A program made the position numbers and the translations under genes. Below, piece by piece: positions 5,754-14,593 of a stretch of 40,236 nucleotides of DNA. This stretch comes from DASTBU01 sp035711845. GTDB taxonomy: Bacteria > Acidobacteriota > Vicinamibacteria > Vicinamibacterales > 2-12-FULL-66-21. The notes beneath the pieces were generated by a model. That model was not told the origin of the DNA. It did not search any database and saw only the letters and a program-made list of their open reading frames with translations. The DNA lies in NCBI GenBank assembly GCA_035711845.1, contig DASTBU010000064.1:1-40236 (forward strand), given 5' to 3'. The stretch's first letter is position 1; the number at the start of each line of letters is the position of its first letter.

Positions 5754-7469
5754 ATGTGGAAACCGGGAGCAATCGCGTTGGTCCTGGCGATGTCTTGCGC
5801 GGCGGTCGCGTCCGCGCAGACGACGGGCGCGCCGGCCCCAACGCAGACCCAGGGGACGCAGCAGCCGCCGCCGGCGCAGCAGCCTGCCGAGACTCGTCCG
5901 GCCACGACGACGTTCATGGGTGATACGGGACTATGGTTCGTGCCGACAGGCGAGGTCCTGCCGGACCGACGCTGGTCCTTCAGCGCCTATCGCGTGAACT
6001 TCGACTTCGACCAGGGCTTTACCGATGTGACCGACTTTCCGATCACCTTCGGTATCGGTCTGGGCGACCGCGCCGAAATCTTCGGCGCCTGGTCCATCGT
6101 CAGGCGAATCGACCGCGATATCCGTCCGATCTTCCTGCCCGGCGCGAGCGATCAGGGCGGGATGATCAACGACTACCCGTTCGTGCGGCAGGGATGGTCC
6201 GACAACCAGATCGGCGATCTCTGGGTCGGCGCGAAGGTCAACCTGATGTCCGAGTACCGGCAGAACCCGGCGGCCTTTGCGGTTCGCGGCATGTTGAAGG
6301 TGCCCACGGCAAAAGACGACGAAGAGGGCGTGGGAACGGGCCGGGTGGACTTTGCCTTCGACGCAGTGGTCAGCAAGGAAGTCAACCAGCGCGTCGAGCT
6401 CTCCGGCTTCGGAGGTGTGCGGTTCCGAAGCTCTCCCGACGACGTCGATCTGTCGAATGGGCTTCGCTGGGGCGTGGGTGCGGGGTTCCCGACACGGACG
6501 AACCTTCGATTGACCGCCGAACTGCACGGCGAGGCCTTCTTCGACGACACGTTGACCTACAGCGGTACGAGCCTGGTCGGCACCGACGGGTCGATTCCCC
6601 CGGGTACGTCCCGGATCGATTCGCCCGTGACGGCTTCGCTCGGGTTGACCTGGATCGGCAGCAACGGGTTCTTCGCAGGCGCGGGGCTGAACTGGCGATT
6701 CAACGTCGATAGCCGCAGCGACCTGAGCGGCTTCGAAGATGAACCGGGCGACCGCCTGGGCTTCCAGGTCCGCCTCGGCTATCACCCCGGTGTGCCCATC
6801 TACGTGCCGCCGCCACCACCTCCTCCACCGGCCCCACCGGCGCCCGAGAACCGGCCCCCAACGGTAACCGCGCGCTGCGAGCCGTGCACGGTCGAAGTGG
6901 GCCGGACGTCAACCGTCACGGCTGACGCATCGGATCCTGACGGCGATGCGCTGACCTACAAGTGGAGCGCGCCGGCGGGCACGTTCGCCAACGCGGGAGA
7001 CCGTCAGACGGTCTGGACGGCGCCGATGCAGGAGGGCCCGGTCCAGCTCACGGTGCAGGTGGACGATGGCAAGGGCGGGACTGCGAGCGCGAACGTGACG
7101 ATTCAAGTCGTTCGACCGGCGGTCAAGGAGTTCGTCTTCGAGGACGTGCACTTCGACTTCGATCGCTATTCGCTGCGACCCGAAGCCGTGCGCGCCCTGG
7201 ACGAGGCGATCAAGACGCTCCAGGAGAACCCCGAGCTGCGGATCGAGGTCGAGGGTCACACCTGCAACATCGGGACGTCGGAATACAACCTGGCACTCGG
7301 CGAGCGTCGCGCGAACTCGGTCAGGGAGTATCTGACCAGCCGGGGAATCACGGCGGATCGACTGCGGGCGGTCAGCTACGGCGAAGAGCGTCCGAAACAC
7401 GACAATGCCCGCGAGGAAACGCGACGGCTGAACCGGCGCGCGGCCCTCGTGGTCAGGATCCAGAGGTAA
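5754..7469 (+). CDS. OmpA family outer-membrane protein with PKD-like domain
   Basis: A 571-residue secreted protein. ATG 5754 begins a good Sec signal peptide (MWKPGAIALVLAMSCAAVASA, cleaved after about residue 22). After a Pro/Gln-rich spacer, residues about 50-345 alternate like a beta-barrel (WSFSAYRVNFDFDQGF, GIGLGDRAEIFGAW). A polyproline linker (eight Pro at about 365) is followed by a PKD/cadherin-like domain (TADASDPDGDALTYKW). The C-terminal OmpA/Pal peptidoglycan-binding domain starts at VHFDFDRYSLRPEA and includes IEVEGHTCNIGTSEYN and ERRANSVREYL. The protein probably tethers the outer membrane to peptidoglycan. An in-frame start 84 bases upstream is rejected because it would hide the signal peptide. 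A small membrane protein follows 3 bp later. Confidence 0.9.
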   Translation: MWKPGAIALVLAMSCAAVASAQTTGAPAPTQTQGTQQPPPAQQPAETRPATTTFMGDTGLWFVPTGEVLPDRRWSFSAYRVNFDFDQGFTDVTDFPITFGIGLGDRAEIFGAWSIVRRIDRDIRPIFLPGASDQGGMINDYPFVRQGWSDNQIGDLWVGAKVNLMSEYRQNPAAFAVRGMLKVPTAKDDEEGVGTGRVDFAFDAVVSKEVNQRVELSGFGGVRFRSSPDDVDLSNGLRWGVGAGFPTRTNLRLTAELHGEAFFDDTLTYSGTSLVGTDGSIPPGTSRIDSPVTASLGLTWIGSNGFFAGAGLNWRFNVDSRSDLSGFEDEPGDRLGFQVRLGYHPGVPIYVPPPPPPPPAPPAPENRPPTVTARCEPCTVEVGRTSTVTADASDPDGDALTYKWSAPAGTFANAGDRQTVWTAPMQEGPVQLTVQVDDGKGGTASANVTIQVVRPAVKEFVFEDVHFDFDRYSLRPEAVRALDEAIKTLQENPELRIEVEGHTCNIGTSEYNLALGERRANSVREYLTSRGITADRLRAVSYGEERPKHDNAREETRRLNRRAALVVRIQR

Positions 7470-7472
7470 GGC

Positions 7473-7661
7473 ATGCGATACGTGCACCTGTACCTGATCG
7501 GGTACTTCATCCTGGTCCTCGGCGCGCTGGCGGCGCTCTGGTACGGGGGCGTATTGCAGCAGCTGTCGGCAACCTGGATCGTGATTGGCCTGGTGATCGC
7601 CGCAGGGTTGGGCATCATGCTGGCGATCACGGCCGGGAAGCCGGAAATAACCCGCGACTGA
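7473..7661 (+). CDS. Small two-helix membrane protein
   Basis: A 62-residue protein with two hydrophobic helices (about residues 5-25, LYLIGYFILVLGALAALWY, and 33-54, TWIVIGLVIAAGLGIMLAI) and a short polar C-terminus. It begins 3 bp after the OmpA-type gene, with GAGGTAAGG upstream as ribosome site, and ends just before a strong terminator, so it is the last gene of that operon. No family was recognised. Function unknown; an inner-membrane accessory of the envelope operon is possible. Confidence 0.7.
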   Translation: MRYVHLYLIGYFILVLGALAALWYGGVLQQLSATWIVIGLVIAAGLGIMLAITAGKPEITRD

Positions 7662-7679
7662 CCGGGCTCCCGGACATCG

Positions 7680-7710
7680 AAAAAGGCCGCCATCTCGGGC
7701 GGCCTTTTTT
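7680..7710 (+). terminator. Rho-independent terminator
   Basis: The stem AAGGCCGCC/GGCGGCCTT has the loop ATCTCG and a run of six T at its 3' side. An A tract on the 5' side could allow some action in both directions. It ends the ompA-like operon and separates it from the repeat array. Confidence 0.9.
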
Positions 7711-7711
7711 G

Positions 7712-8125
7712 TCCCTTGGTCCCTGGGTCTCTGGTCCTGGGTCCCTGGTCCGGGTCCCTGGTCCTCGGGTCCCTGGTCCTCGGGTCCCTGGTCCTGGGTC
7801 CTGGTCCTGGGTCCTGGTCCTCGGGTCCCTGATCCTCGGTCCCTGATCTCATTCAATTGGGCTTCGATTCCAGGTCGCCGCAGGCCCTCTCCGAGCCCCA
7901 TCCTTTCGCAAGCGTCGGGCGCCGCAACAACCAAGCACCTCAAGGACCGCCCGAAAGCGGGGACTCGGACGAGTGACCCAGGACCAAGGACCAGGGACCA
8001 GGGACCCGGACCAGGGACCCGGACCAGGGACCCAGGACCAGGGACTCAAGGACCAGGGACCAGGGACCCGGACCAGGGACCCAGGACCAGGGACCCAGGG
8101 ACCAGGGACCCAGAGACCCCTGGCA
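7712..8125. repeat. Inverted GGTCCCTGG-repeat arrays around a 120-bp gene-free core
   Basis: The left arm (about 7713-7849) is made of GGTCCCTGG, TCCTGGG and TCCTCGGG units; the right arm (about 7974-8125) is the reverse complement type (GGACCAGGGACCC). A 29-bp stretch at 7736-7764 is perfectly inverted at 8008-8036. The core (7850-7973) has unique sequence and no recognisable gene in any frame. The unit fills the space between the terminator and tamA. Frames across it give only low-complexity Pro/Gly/Trp or Ser peptides. Confidence 0.85.
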
Positions 8126-8150
8126 TGTCTTGTGATTAAGTGGGGGGGTT

Positions 8151-10088
8151 ATGCGACTGACGCGTCGATCCTGGCTGCTGCTTGTCATCGCATGCCTTGC
8201 CATGGTCGGCTGCAGGGAGGAGCAGGGGGGTGTGTCGGTCGATGACCTCTCGTTCACGGGGCTCGACGCAGTGTCCGAGAGCCAGCTGAAATCGATCCTG
8301 GCGACGGCCGAGAGCTCGAACCTCCCCTGGGGCACAAAGCAGTACTTCAGTCGAGAGCAGTTCGAGGCGGACCTCAAGCGCATCGAAGCGTTCTACGCCG
8401 ATCGGGGGTATCCCGACGCGCGCGTGAAGGCGTTCGACGTCAAGCTCAGCGAGAATCAGTCATCCGTCAGCGTCGCGCTGACCATCGCCGAAGGCGAGCC
8501 CGTCCGAGTCGAACGGATTGTCCTCGACGGATTCGATCCCCTCCCCGACGAGCGCGAAGGCCTGCTCGAGGGGCGTCTGCCGCTGAAGCAGGGTCAGCCG
8601 CTCGACCGCGCGCTGATGCAGGCGAGCCGCGAGGCCGCGCTCGACGAGCTGAGGGACAACGGCTATCCGTACGCATCGGTCCGGGTGGCGGAAACGCCGG
8701 GCTCGTCGGAACGCCTGGCGGTGATCACTCTCCATGCAGAGCCGGGGCCCGTGGCCACCTTCGGGCCGATCGACATTGTCGGCAACACGAGCGTCACCGA
8801 TTCGATCGTGAGACGGCAGCTCTGGTTCCGGCCGGGCCAGCGCTTCGAACAGAGCCGGCTCAGGGACAGCCAGCGCCGCCTGTACGCGCTCGAGCTGTTC
8901 CAGTTCGTCAACGTCGAACCCATTGGCCTCGAGAACAAATCCTCCGAGATCGGGACTCGCGTCACGCTGACCGAAGGCAAGCATCGCCGCGTGAACTTCA
9001 GCCTCGGGTATGGCAGCGAAGAAAAGGCGCGCGGCGAACTGGACTGGCGGCATGTCAACTGGTTCGGCGGTGCGCGGACGGCCGGTGTCTTCGGCCGCTA
9101 CTCCTCCCTCGATCGCGGCGTGCGCCTCAACTTCAACCAGCCGTACTTCATCAGCCGTTTCTACTCGATCGCCGCCTCGGGCCAGGCGTGGTACAGCGAC
9201 GAGGTGCCGTACGACCTGACCACCCGCGGCGGGCGGCTCACGTTGACCCGCCACTTCCGACGGGGCAGCGGAGGGCGTCGATCCGCTCTGGGGGGCTTCC
9301 GTCCCACGACCACTCTCGCGATGACCTACGTGAACGAGTGGGAGGACTACACCATCTCGGACGCGGCCCTGAACGATCTGACGTTCCGGGATGAGCTCAT
9401 TGCGCTCGGGCTCAATCCGACCGCAAGCGGAGACGGCGATCCGGGCCAGGGGAGAGGGCAGTTGTCGTCGCTCATGATCGATTTCGGGCGGAACACGACG
9501 CAGAACCTGCTCGATGCCCGGCAGGGGTACATGGCGTCAGCGCACCTCGAGCAGGCGGGTCGCTGGCTCGGCGCCGATTTCGACTTCTACGAAATCACTG
9601 CCGAGGGGCGTTACTACCTCACGGTCGGCAATCGTGCCGTGGTAGCCGTCCGCGGCCGGGCCGGAACAATCGACGCGCTGGGGGGACCCGAGGATCCGCT
9701 GGTGCCGTTCTTCAAGCGGTACTTCCTCGGCGGCTCGACGAACCTGCGCGGGTGGGGACGCTTCGACGTCGCGCCGCTCAGCGGAGCGGGCCTGACAATC
9801 GGCGGACACTCGTTCATGAATTTCTCGACGGAGCTGCGCGTCCCGATCGCCGGCAACTTTGGCGCGGTCCTGTTCCTCGACGGCGGCAACGTCTGGTACG
9901 ACCCCTGGGACTTCAATCTCGACGACTTGCGCTATGACGTCGGCCCGGGCCTTCGCTACAACACGCCCATCGGCCCGCTCCGGGTCGACGTCGGCTACCA
10001 GCTCAACCCGATAGACGGGCTGCTGGTGAATGGCGAGCCGGAGAAACGGCACTTCCGCGTGCATTTCAGCATCGGGCATGCATTCTGA
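8151..10088 (+). CDS. tamA: BamA/TamA family outer-membrane assembly factor (Omp85)
   Basis: A 645-residue Omp85 protein. The N-terminal hydrophobic segment ends AMVGC (Cys22), which resembles a lipoprotein box although Met at -3 is not ideal. About three POTRA domains fill residues 30-275 (GLDAVSESQLKSILA; RIVLDGFDPL; FGPIDIVGNTSVTDSIVRRQL). The 16-strand barrel follows, with the loop-6 motif GGSTNLRGWGRF near residue 530 and a C-terminal aromatic signal ending IGHAF. It is too short for BamA and is followed by tamB with overlapping stop and start (TGATG), so TamA is the better name. TamA and TamB form an envelope-spanning complex for outer-membrane protein or lipid transport. GGGGGGG just before the ATG may act as ribosome site. 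Confidence 0.88.
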   Translation: MRLTRRSWLLLVIACLAMVGCREEQGGVSVDDLSFTGLDAVSESQLKSILATAESSNLPWGTKQYFSREQFEADLKRIEAFYADRGYPDARVKAFDVKLSENQSSVSVALTIAEGEPVRVERIVLDGFDPLPDEREGLLEGRLPLKQGQPLDRALMQASREAALDELRDNGYPYASVRVAETPGSSERLAVITLHAEPGPVATFGPIDIVGNTSVTDSIVRRQLWFRPGQRFEQSRLRDSQRRLYALELFQFVNVEPIGLENKSSEIGTRVTLTEGKHRRVNFSLGYGSEEKARGELDWRHVNWFGGARTAGVFGRYSSLDRGVRLNFNQPYFISRFYSIAASGQAWYSDEVPYDLTTRGGRLTLTRHFRRGSGGRRSALGGFRPTTTLAMTYVNEWEDYTISDAALNDLTFRDELIALGLNPTASGDGDPGQGRGQLSSLMIDFGRNTTQNLLDARQGYMASAHLEQAGRWLGADFDFYEITAEGRYYLTVGNRAVVAVRGRAGTIDALGGPEDPLVPFFKRYFLGGSTNLRGWGRFDVAPLSGAGLTIGGHSFMNFSTELRVPIAGNFGAVLFLDGGNVWYDPWDFNLDDLRYDVGPGLRYNTPIGPLRVDVGYQLNPIDGLLVNGEPEKRHFRVHFSIGHAF

Positions 10089-13000
10089 TGCGCGCGGCCA
10101 GGCGTCTGCTTCAGATCGTCGCGCTGCTCGGGACGCTCCTGGTGGGAGCAGTGTCGGCCGCGCTGATCGTGTCGCAGACGCCCTGGTTCAAGGACTGGGT
10201 CAGGCGGTACATCGTCCGCGAGTCCAAGCAGTACCTCAACGGCGAGCTGACGATCGGCCATCTCGGCGGGAATCTTTTCTTCGCAACCGAGCTCGCTGAC
10301 GTCGCCGTCGACATCTCGGGGGAGCGCGTTGTCGCCGTGAAGGCCCTTGAGGTCGACTATAGCGTCTTCACGTTGATCTCCAAGGGCATCGTGCTCGACC
10401 GGATCAGGCTGGTGGAGCCGGCGCTGCGTCTCGAACGCGCCGCGCAGGGATGGAACCTCGGCCGCCTGGTGAAACAGCAACAGAGGGAGGCGGAGCGTGA
10501 GGGTCCGGGCAGGTCGGTCACGCTGCGCTCGATCGAGATCTCCGACGGGACGCTCGACATCGTCCAGAACGGCGGGGAAAACGGCGAGCCCGGTGCGTAT
10601 CACCTCCCGGGACGCATCGAGGAGCTGGACGTGCGTGCCGCGTTCGAGTACGCGCCGGTGCACTACAGCATCGACATCGATCAGGTGAGCTTCCGGGGCC
10701 GTTCACCTGAGCTGATTCTCCGTGAGCTGTCAGGGAAGGTCGCCGTCCGCGACGACACCCTGTATCTCGACAACGTCCGTCTCCACACAGCGGACAGCGC
10801 CGTCACGGTAGACGGCGTCGTCGAGCAGTATCTCGACACGCCGATCGTGAAGCTGACGACAACGGGCAACCTGTCCATGCCCGAGATCGGGCGCATCCTG
10901 CCTGCCGCGTCGGGCTATCCGTTGAGCCCGGTGTTCGATGTCAAGGCCTCCGGTCCGACCGACGCGCTGGTGCTCGATCTCGACGTCCGCTCGGAGGCGG
11001 GCACGGTCCGCGGCGTGCTGACGACCGACGTCAGGAGCCCGGGGTTTGGGGCCGAGGGTGATGTCCGCGTCGAGAGGCTGGACCTCGCGCCGCTGCTCAG
11101 GAATCCAGAGCAGCGCAGCGAGATCACGGGACGGGCGAAGGTCGATCTCACCGTGGCGCCCGAGCCCGCGGATGCGCCGTTTTTCGAGCGGATGTCCGGA
11201 ACGTTCCGGTTCGATGGCCCGAGAGTCGTGGCGGCGGGCTATACGACCGGCGACGTCCGCGCGACCGGTAAGCTAGGGAACGGACGGATCGATCTCGACG
11301 CGCGCGCGACCGCGTATGGCGGTACTGCGACAGCCACAGGGTTCGTCGCCCCGGCGTCGCGCCGGCGGCCGCTCGCATTCGATCTTCGGGGCAGCGCGGA
11401 AAACGTCAACCTGAAGGGGCTTCCTGCCTCGACACGGGCCCCTGCGCTCGAGACGAACCTCTCGCTGGCTGAATATCAGGTGGGCGGAACCGGACAGACG
11501 ATCAGCGGTACGGCACGGCTGAACGAATCCGAAATCGAAGGCGCCACAATCGCAGAGGGGACCGTGGCGGAGTTCAGCACGAGCAACGGAAGGGTGACGT
11601 ATGCGGCGCGCGGGGGCATCGAGGATCTCGATCTGCAGCGTCTTGGCGGCGCCCTGAAAGTGTCCGCGCTGAATCAATCCCGGTACGCCAGCCGGATCGC
11701 CGGCACGTTCGACGTGCGCGGGTCGGGAACCGGGATGGAGGGCCTGACGATCGACGCGTCGGGTTCGTTGTCGGATGCCGAGCTGATGGGCGCGCGCCTG
11801 CGAGGCTTTGCCTTCGAGACGACCATTACCGGGAGCGCCCTGGACGGCAGGGTGAAGGGCGGATTCGAACGGCTCGACCCCGCGCGCGTCGCAGGTAAGC
11901 AGCGTTTCGAAGGGGTAGTGAACGGCACCGTCGATGCGGCGTTCAGGCTGGCCAGCTTCACCGAGCCCATCACCCCGGAGGCCATCAGTGCGAGCGGACG
12001 GATCGACGTCGAGCAATCGAGGGTCGGAGGACTCGAGATCGACGCCGCCAGCATCCAGGGTGAGTACGCGAACAGCATCGGAGATTTCGCACGGGTCCAT
12101 GTCGAAGGTCCCGACCTCCTGCTCGATGCAACCGGGCGCCTGGCGCTGGATCGTGCCACGGACTCGAATCTCGAATATCACCTCGAAGCGACGGACCTCG
12201 CGGGGCTCGGCCGGCTTGCCGGCCAGGAAGGGATCGACGGCTCCGCGATCCTCGATGGCAGGCTGACCGGCAATGCCGCGTCGATGCAGACGACCGGCAC
12301 GCTCGATGGCAGCAATCTGGCCTACCAGGGCAATACCGCACTCGATCTGAACGCGAAATACGACGTGATGGTTCCCGAGCTGTCGTTTGGCGACGCCATC
12401 GTCCGGGCAACGACGATCGCGACCTTCGTCAAGACGGGCGGGCTCCAGCTCAACTCAGTCGAGGCGACCGCGACGTATGTCAGGAAAACGCTCGACTTCA
12501 CCGCGCTGCTGAAGGATCAGGCGAGGGAGGTCGATGCGCAGGGCCGGGTCGTCTTTCATCCGGACCACCAGGAGATCCACCTGCCGTCGTTTGCCATTCG
12601 TACCCAAGGGCAGGAGTGGCGATCGAGGATGGGCTCGGAGGCCGCGGTGCAGTACGGCGCGGGCAGGCTGGCGTTCCAGAACGTGCAGCTGGTCAGCGGC
12701 GGCCAGAGCCTGAATGTGGAAGGCACGCTCGCAGTCGGGGAGGAGCAGCCTTCGGGCACGCTCGGGGTCGAAGCCGGCAACGTGGATGTCGCGCAGCTGG
12801 AGCAGTTGCTGCTGCAGGATTGGGGCTTCTCGGGCCAGCTCGACGCACGCGCCACGATCACGGGGACGGCGCGGCAGCCGATCGTGGACGGGCGCATCGA
12901 GATCGCGAACGGCGGGTTCCGTGGCTACCGGTACGAGCTGCTGACCGCCGATCTCGACTACAAGGGCAACCGCCTCGATCTCGATGCGCGGCTGCAGCAG

Positions 13001-14584
13001 TCTCCGACGGAGGCGATCACCGCGGCTGGCACGGTGCCGATGTCGCTCTTCGCGCGAAGCGAGAGCGCTCACGTTGCGCCGACGGATGGGGAGCGCGTCG
13101 ATCTTCGCATCAGATCGACGGACATCGGTCTGGGCCTCGTCCAGGGGTTCACGACGGCCGTCACGAACATCACGGGAACCATGCAGGCCGACGTCAGGGT
13201 GATCGGGTCCGGCGAGGATCCGCACCTCGAGGGATATATCGACATCAGGAACGGTGCGTTCGGCGTTCCGCTCGGCGGCGTCTCCTATTCCGGCCTCCAC
13301 ACCCGAATCGAACTGACGCCCGATCTGGTCAGGATCCCGAAATTCCAGCTGACCGACGAGCACGGAGAGCCGCTGACGATCTCCGGCCAGCTGGCCGTGC
13401 ACGCGCGCCAGGTGGGCGCCGTGGACATCACCCTCCAGTCCGACAATTTCGAGGTGATCGACAACGCGCTGGGCGACGTCGGCGTCGACACCCAGCTGAC
13501 GATCACCGGCGAGCTGCGCCGACCTCGCGTGCAGGGACAGGTCCGCCTCGAGGCGGCCCGCATCGAGGTCGATCGAGTGCTGCAGCTCTTCCAGAATCCC
13601 TACGCGGTCAGCGCGCTTCCCCCGGTCGAGTCGGCGGAGCGTTCGGTCGAGGGAGCGGGAAGCGCGCAGCAGGCGGCCCGCCAGGCCCTCGCCCGTGCGG
13701 AAGGGGCGGCAGCGCCGCCGGCGGCGGAGAAGACGGAACCCGGGGGCGAAGCGCAGCCTGCCGGCGTCTTCGCGCCGGTCGAAATCGACGTCAGGCTGGT
13801 GATTCCGGACAACCTCGTGCTGCGCGGCAACAACCTGCGCCCCCGGGGGCCGACGCGCGCGGCGATCGGAAACATGAACGTCACGGTGGGCGGCGATCTG
13901 CAGGTGCGTAAACAGCCGGGCGGGCCCATCACGCTCACGGGTGTGATCCAGACGGTGCGCGGGACCTACGAATTCCAGGACCGGCGCTTCGATCTGGTAC
14001 GCGGGGGGACGCTTCGCTTTTCGGGCGACCCGACGATCAATCCGATGTTGAACGTCGCGGCGACCCGGATGATCCCGGACACCGGCGTGGAAGCCCGCAT
14101 CGATGTGACCGGCACGGCGCGGGCCCCCGAGCTGCGACTCTCGAGCACGCCGCCGCTCGACGAATCGGATGTGCTTTCGCTCGTCGTGTTCAACCGGCCG
14201 GTGAACGAGCTGGGAACGGGTGAGCGCGCGTCGCTGGCGGCGACGGCGGGCGGGATTGCCACCGGCTTCATCGCCGCGCCGCTCGGCGAGTCGATCGGCC
14301 GCGCCCTGGACGTCGATCTGTTCGAGATCACGACCACCACCGACACGGGCGAGCTCGGCGCCGGGATCACGGTCGGCCAGCAGATCGGCGATCGCGCGTT
14401 CTTCAGGCTGCGGCAGCAGTTCGGCGAGCGGAACGTAAGCGAGTTCCTGATCGAGTATCAGCTGGCCGATTTCCTGCGCCTGCGCGGCTCGGCCGCGCCG
14501 GAAGCCGTCGGCTCCGCCAACCGCGTCAATCAGCGGCGCGTCGAGCGCGCGGGGATTGATTTGATTTTTGTGTTTAGTTATTGA
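10088..14584 (+). CDS. tamB: Translocation and assembly module subunit TamB (DUF490)
   Basis: A 1498-residue AsmA-like protein. One N-terminal transmembrane anchor (about residues 8-30) is followed by very long repetitive beta structure (recurring patterns such as LDARATAYGGTATATGF), as in TamB and related bridge-like lipid-transfer proteins. The C-terminal TamB domain is clear: LRFSGDPTINPMLNVAATR, ARAPELRLSSTPPLDESDVL, then GGIATGFIAAPLGESIGRAL and a terminal FVFSY. A disordered Ala/Glu/Pro insert (about residues 1180-1230) interrupts the domain. Its ATG shares one base with the tamA stop, so the two are translationally coupled. The gene ends 10 bp before the second ACGTGC element. Confidence 0.92.
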   Translation: MRAARRLLQIVALLGTLLVGAVSAALIVSQTPWFKDWVRRYIVRESKQYLNGELTIGHLGGNLFFATELADVAVDISGERVVAVKALEVDYSVFTLISKGIVLDRIRLVEPALRLERAAQGWNLGRLVKQQQREAEREGPGRSVTLRSIEISDGTLDIVQNGGENGEPGAYHLPGRIEELDVRAAFEYAPVHYSIDIDQVSFRGRSPELILRELSGKVAVRDDTLYLDNVRLHTADSAVTVDGVVEQYLDTPIVKLTTTGNLSMPEIGRILPAASGYPLSPVFDVKASGPTDALVLDLDVRSEAGTVRGVLTTDVRSPGFGAEGDVRVERLDLAPLLRNPEQRSEITGRAKVDLTVAPEPADAPFFERMSGTFRFDGPRVVAAGYTTGDVRATGKLGNGRIDLDARATAYGGTATATGFVAPASRRRPLAFDLRGSAENVNLKGLPASTRAPALETNLSLAEYQVGGTGQTISGTARLNESEIEGATIAEGTVAEFSTSNGRVTYAARGGIEDLDLQRLGGALKVSALNQSRYASRIAGTFDVRGSGTGMEGLTIDASGSLSDAELMGARLRGFAFETTITGSALDGRVKGGFERLDPARVAGKQRFEGVVNGTVDAAFRLASFTEPITPEAISASGRIDVEQSRVGGLEIDAASIQGEYANSIGDFARVHVEGPDLLLDATGRLALDRATDSNLEYHLEATDLAGLGRLAGQEGIDGSAILDGRLTGNAASMQTTGTLDGSNLAYQGNTALDLNAKYDVMVPELSFGDAIVRATTIATFVKTGGLQLNSVEATATYVRKTLDFTALLKDQAREVDAQGRVVFHPDHQEIHLPSFAIRTQGQEWRSRMGSEAAVQYGAGRLAFQNVQLVSGGQSLNVEGTLAVGEEQPSGTLGVEAGNVDVAQLEQLLLQDWGFSGQLDARATITGTARQPIVDGRIEIANGGFRGYRYELLTADLDYKGNRLDLDARLQQSPTEAITAAGTVPMSLFARSESAHVAPTDGERVDLRIRSTDIGLGLVQGFTTAVTNITGTMQADVRVIGSGEDPHLEGYIDIRNGAFGVPLGGVSYSGLHTRIELTPDLVRIPKFQLTDEHGEPLTISGQLAVHARQVGAVDITLQSDNFEVIDNALGDVGVDTQLTITGELRRPRVQGQVRLEAARIEVDRVLQLFQNPYAVSALPPVESAERSVEGAGSAQQAARQALARAEGAAAPPAAEKTEPGGEAQPAGVFAPVEIDVRLVIPDNLVLRGNNLRPRGPTRAAIGNMNVTVGGDLQVRKQPGGPITLTGVIQTVRGTYEFQDRRFDLVRGGTLRFSGDPTINPMLNVAATRMIPDTGVEARIDVTGTARAPELRLSSTPPLDESDVLSLVVFNRPVNELGTGERASLAATAGGIATGFIAAPLGESIGRALDVDLFEITTTTDTGELGAGITVGQQIGDRAFFRLRQQFGERNVSEFLIEYQLADFLRLRGSAAPEAVGSANRVNQRRVERAGIDLIFVFSY

Positions 14585-14593
14585 GGGGATCGA

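Noticed and set aside
7850..7973. Remnant gene in the core of the GGTCCCTGG array
   Set aside because: All six frames were read and none resembles a four-helix-bundle protein or any family I recognise.
7376..8049. ORFs through the GGTCCCTGG arrays
   Set aside because: Low-complexity Pro/Gly/Trp or Asp/Gln peptides in multiple frames with no ribosome site; they reflect repeat composition.
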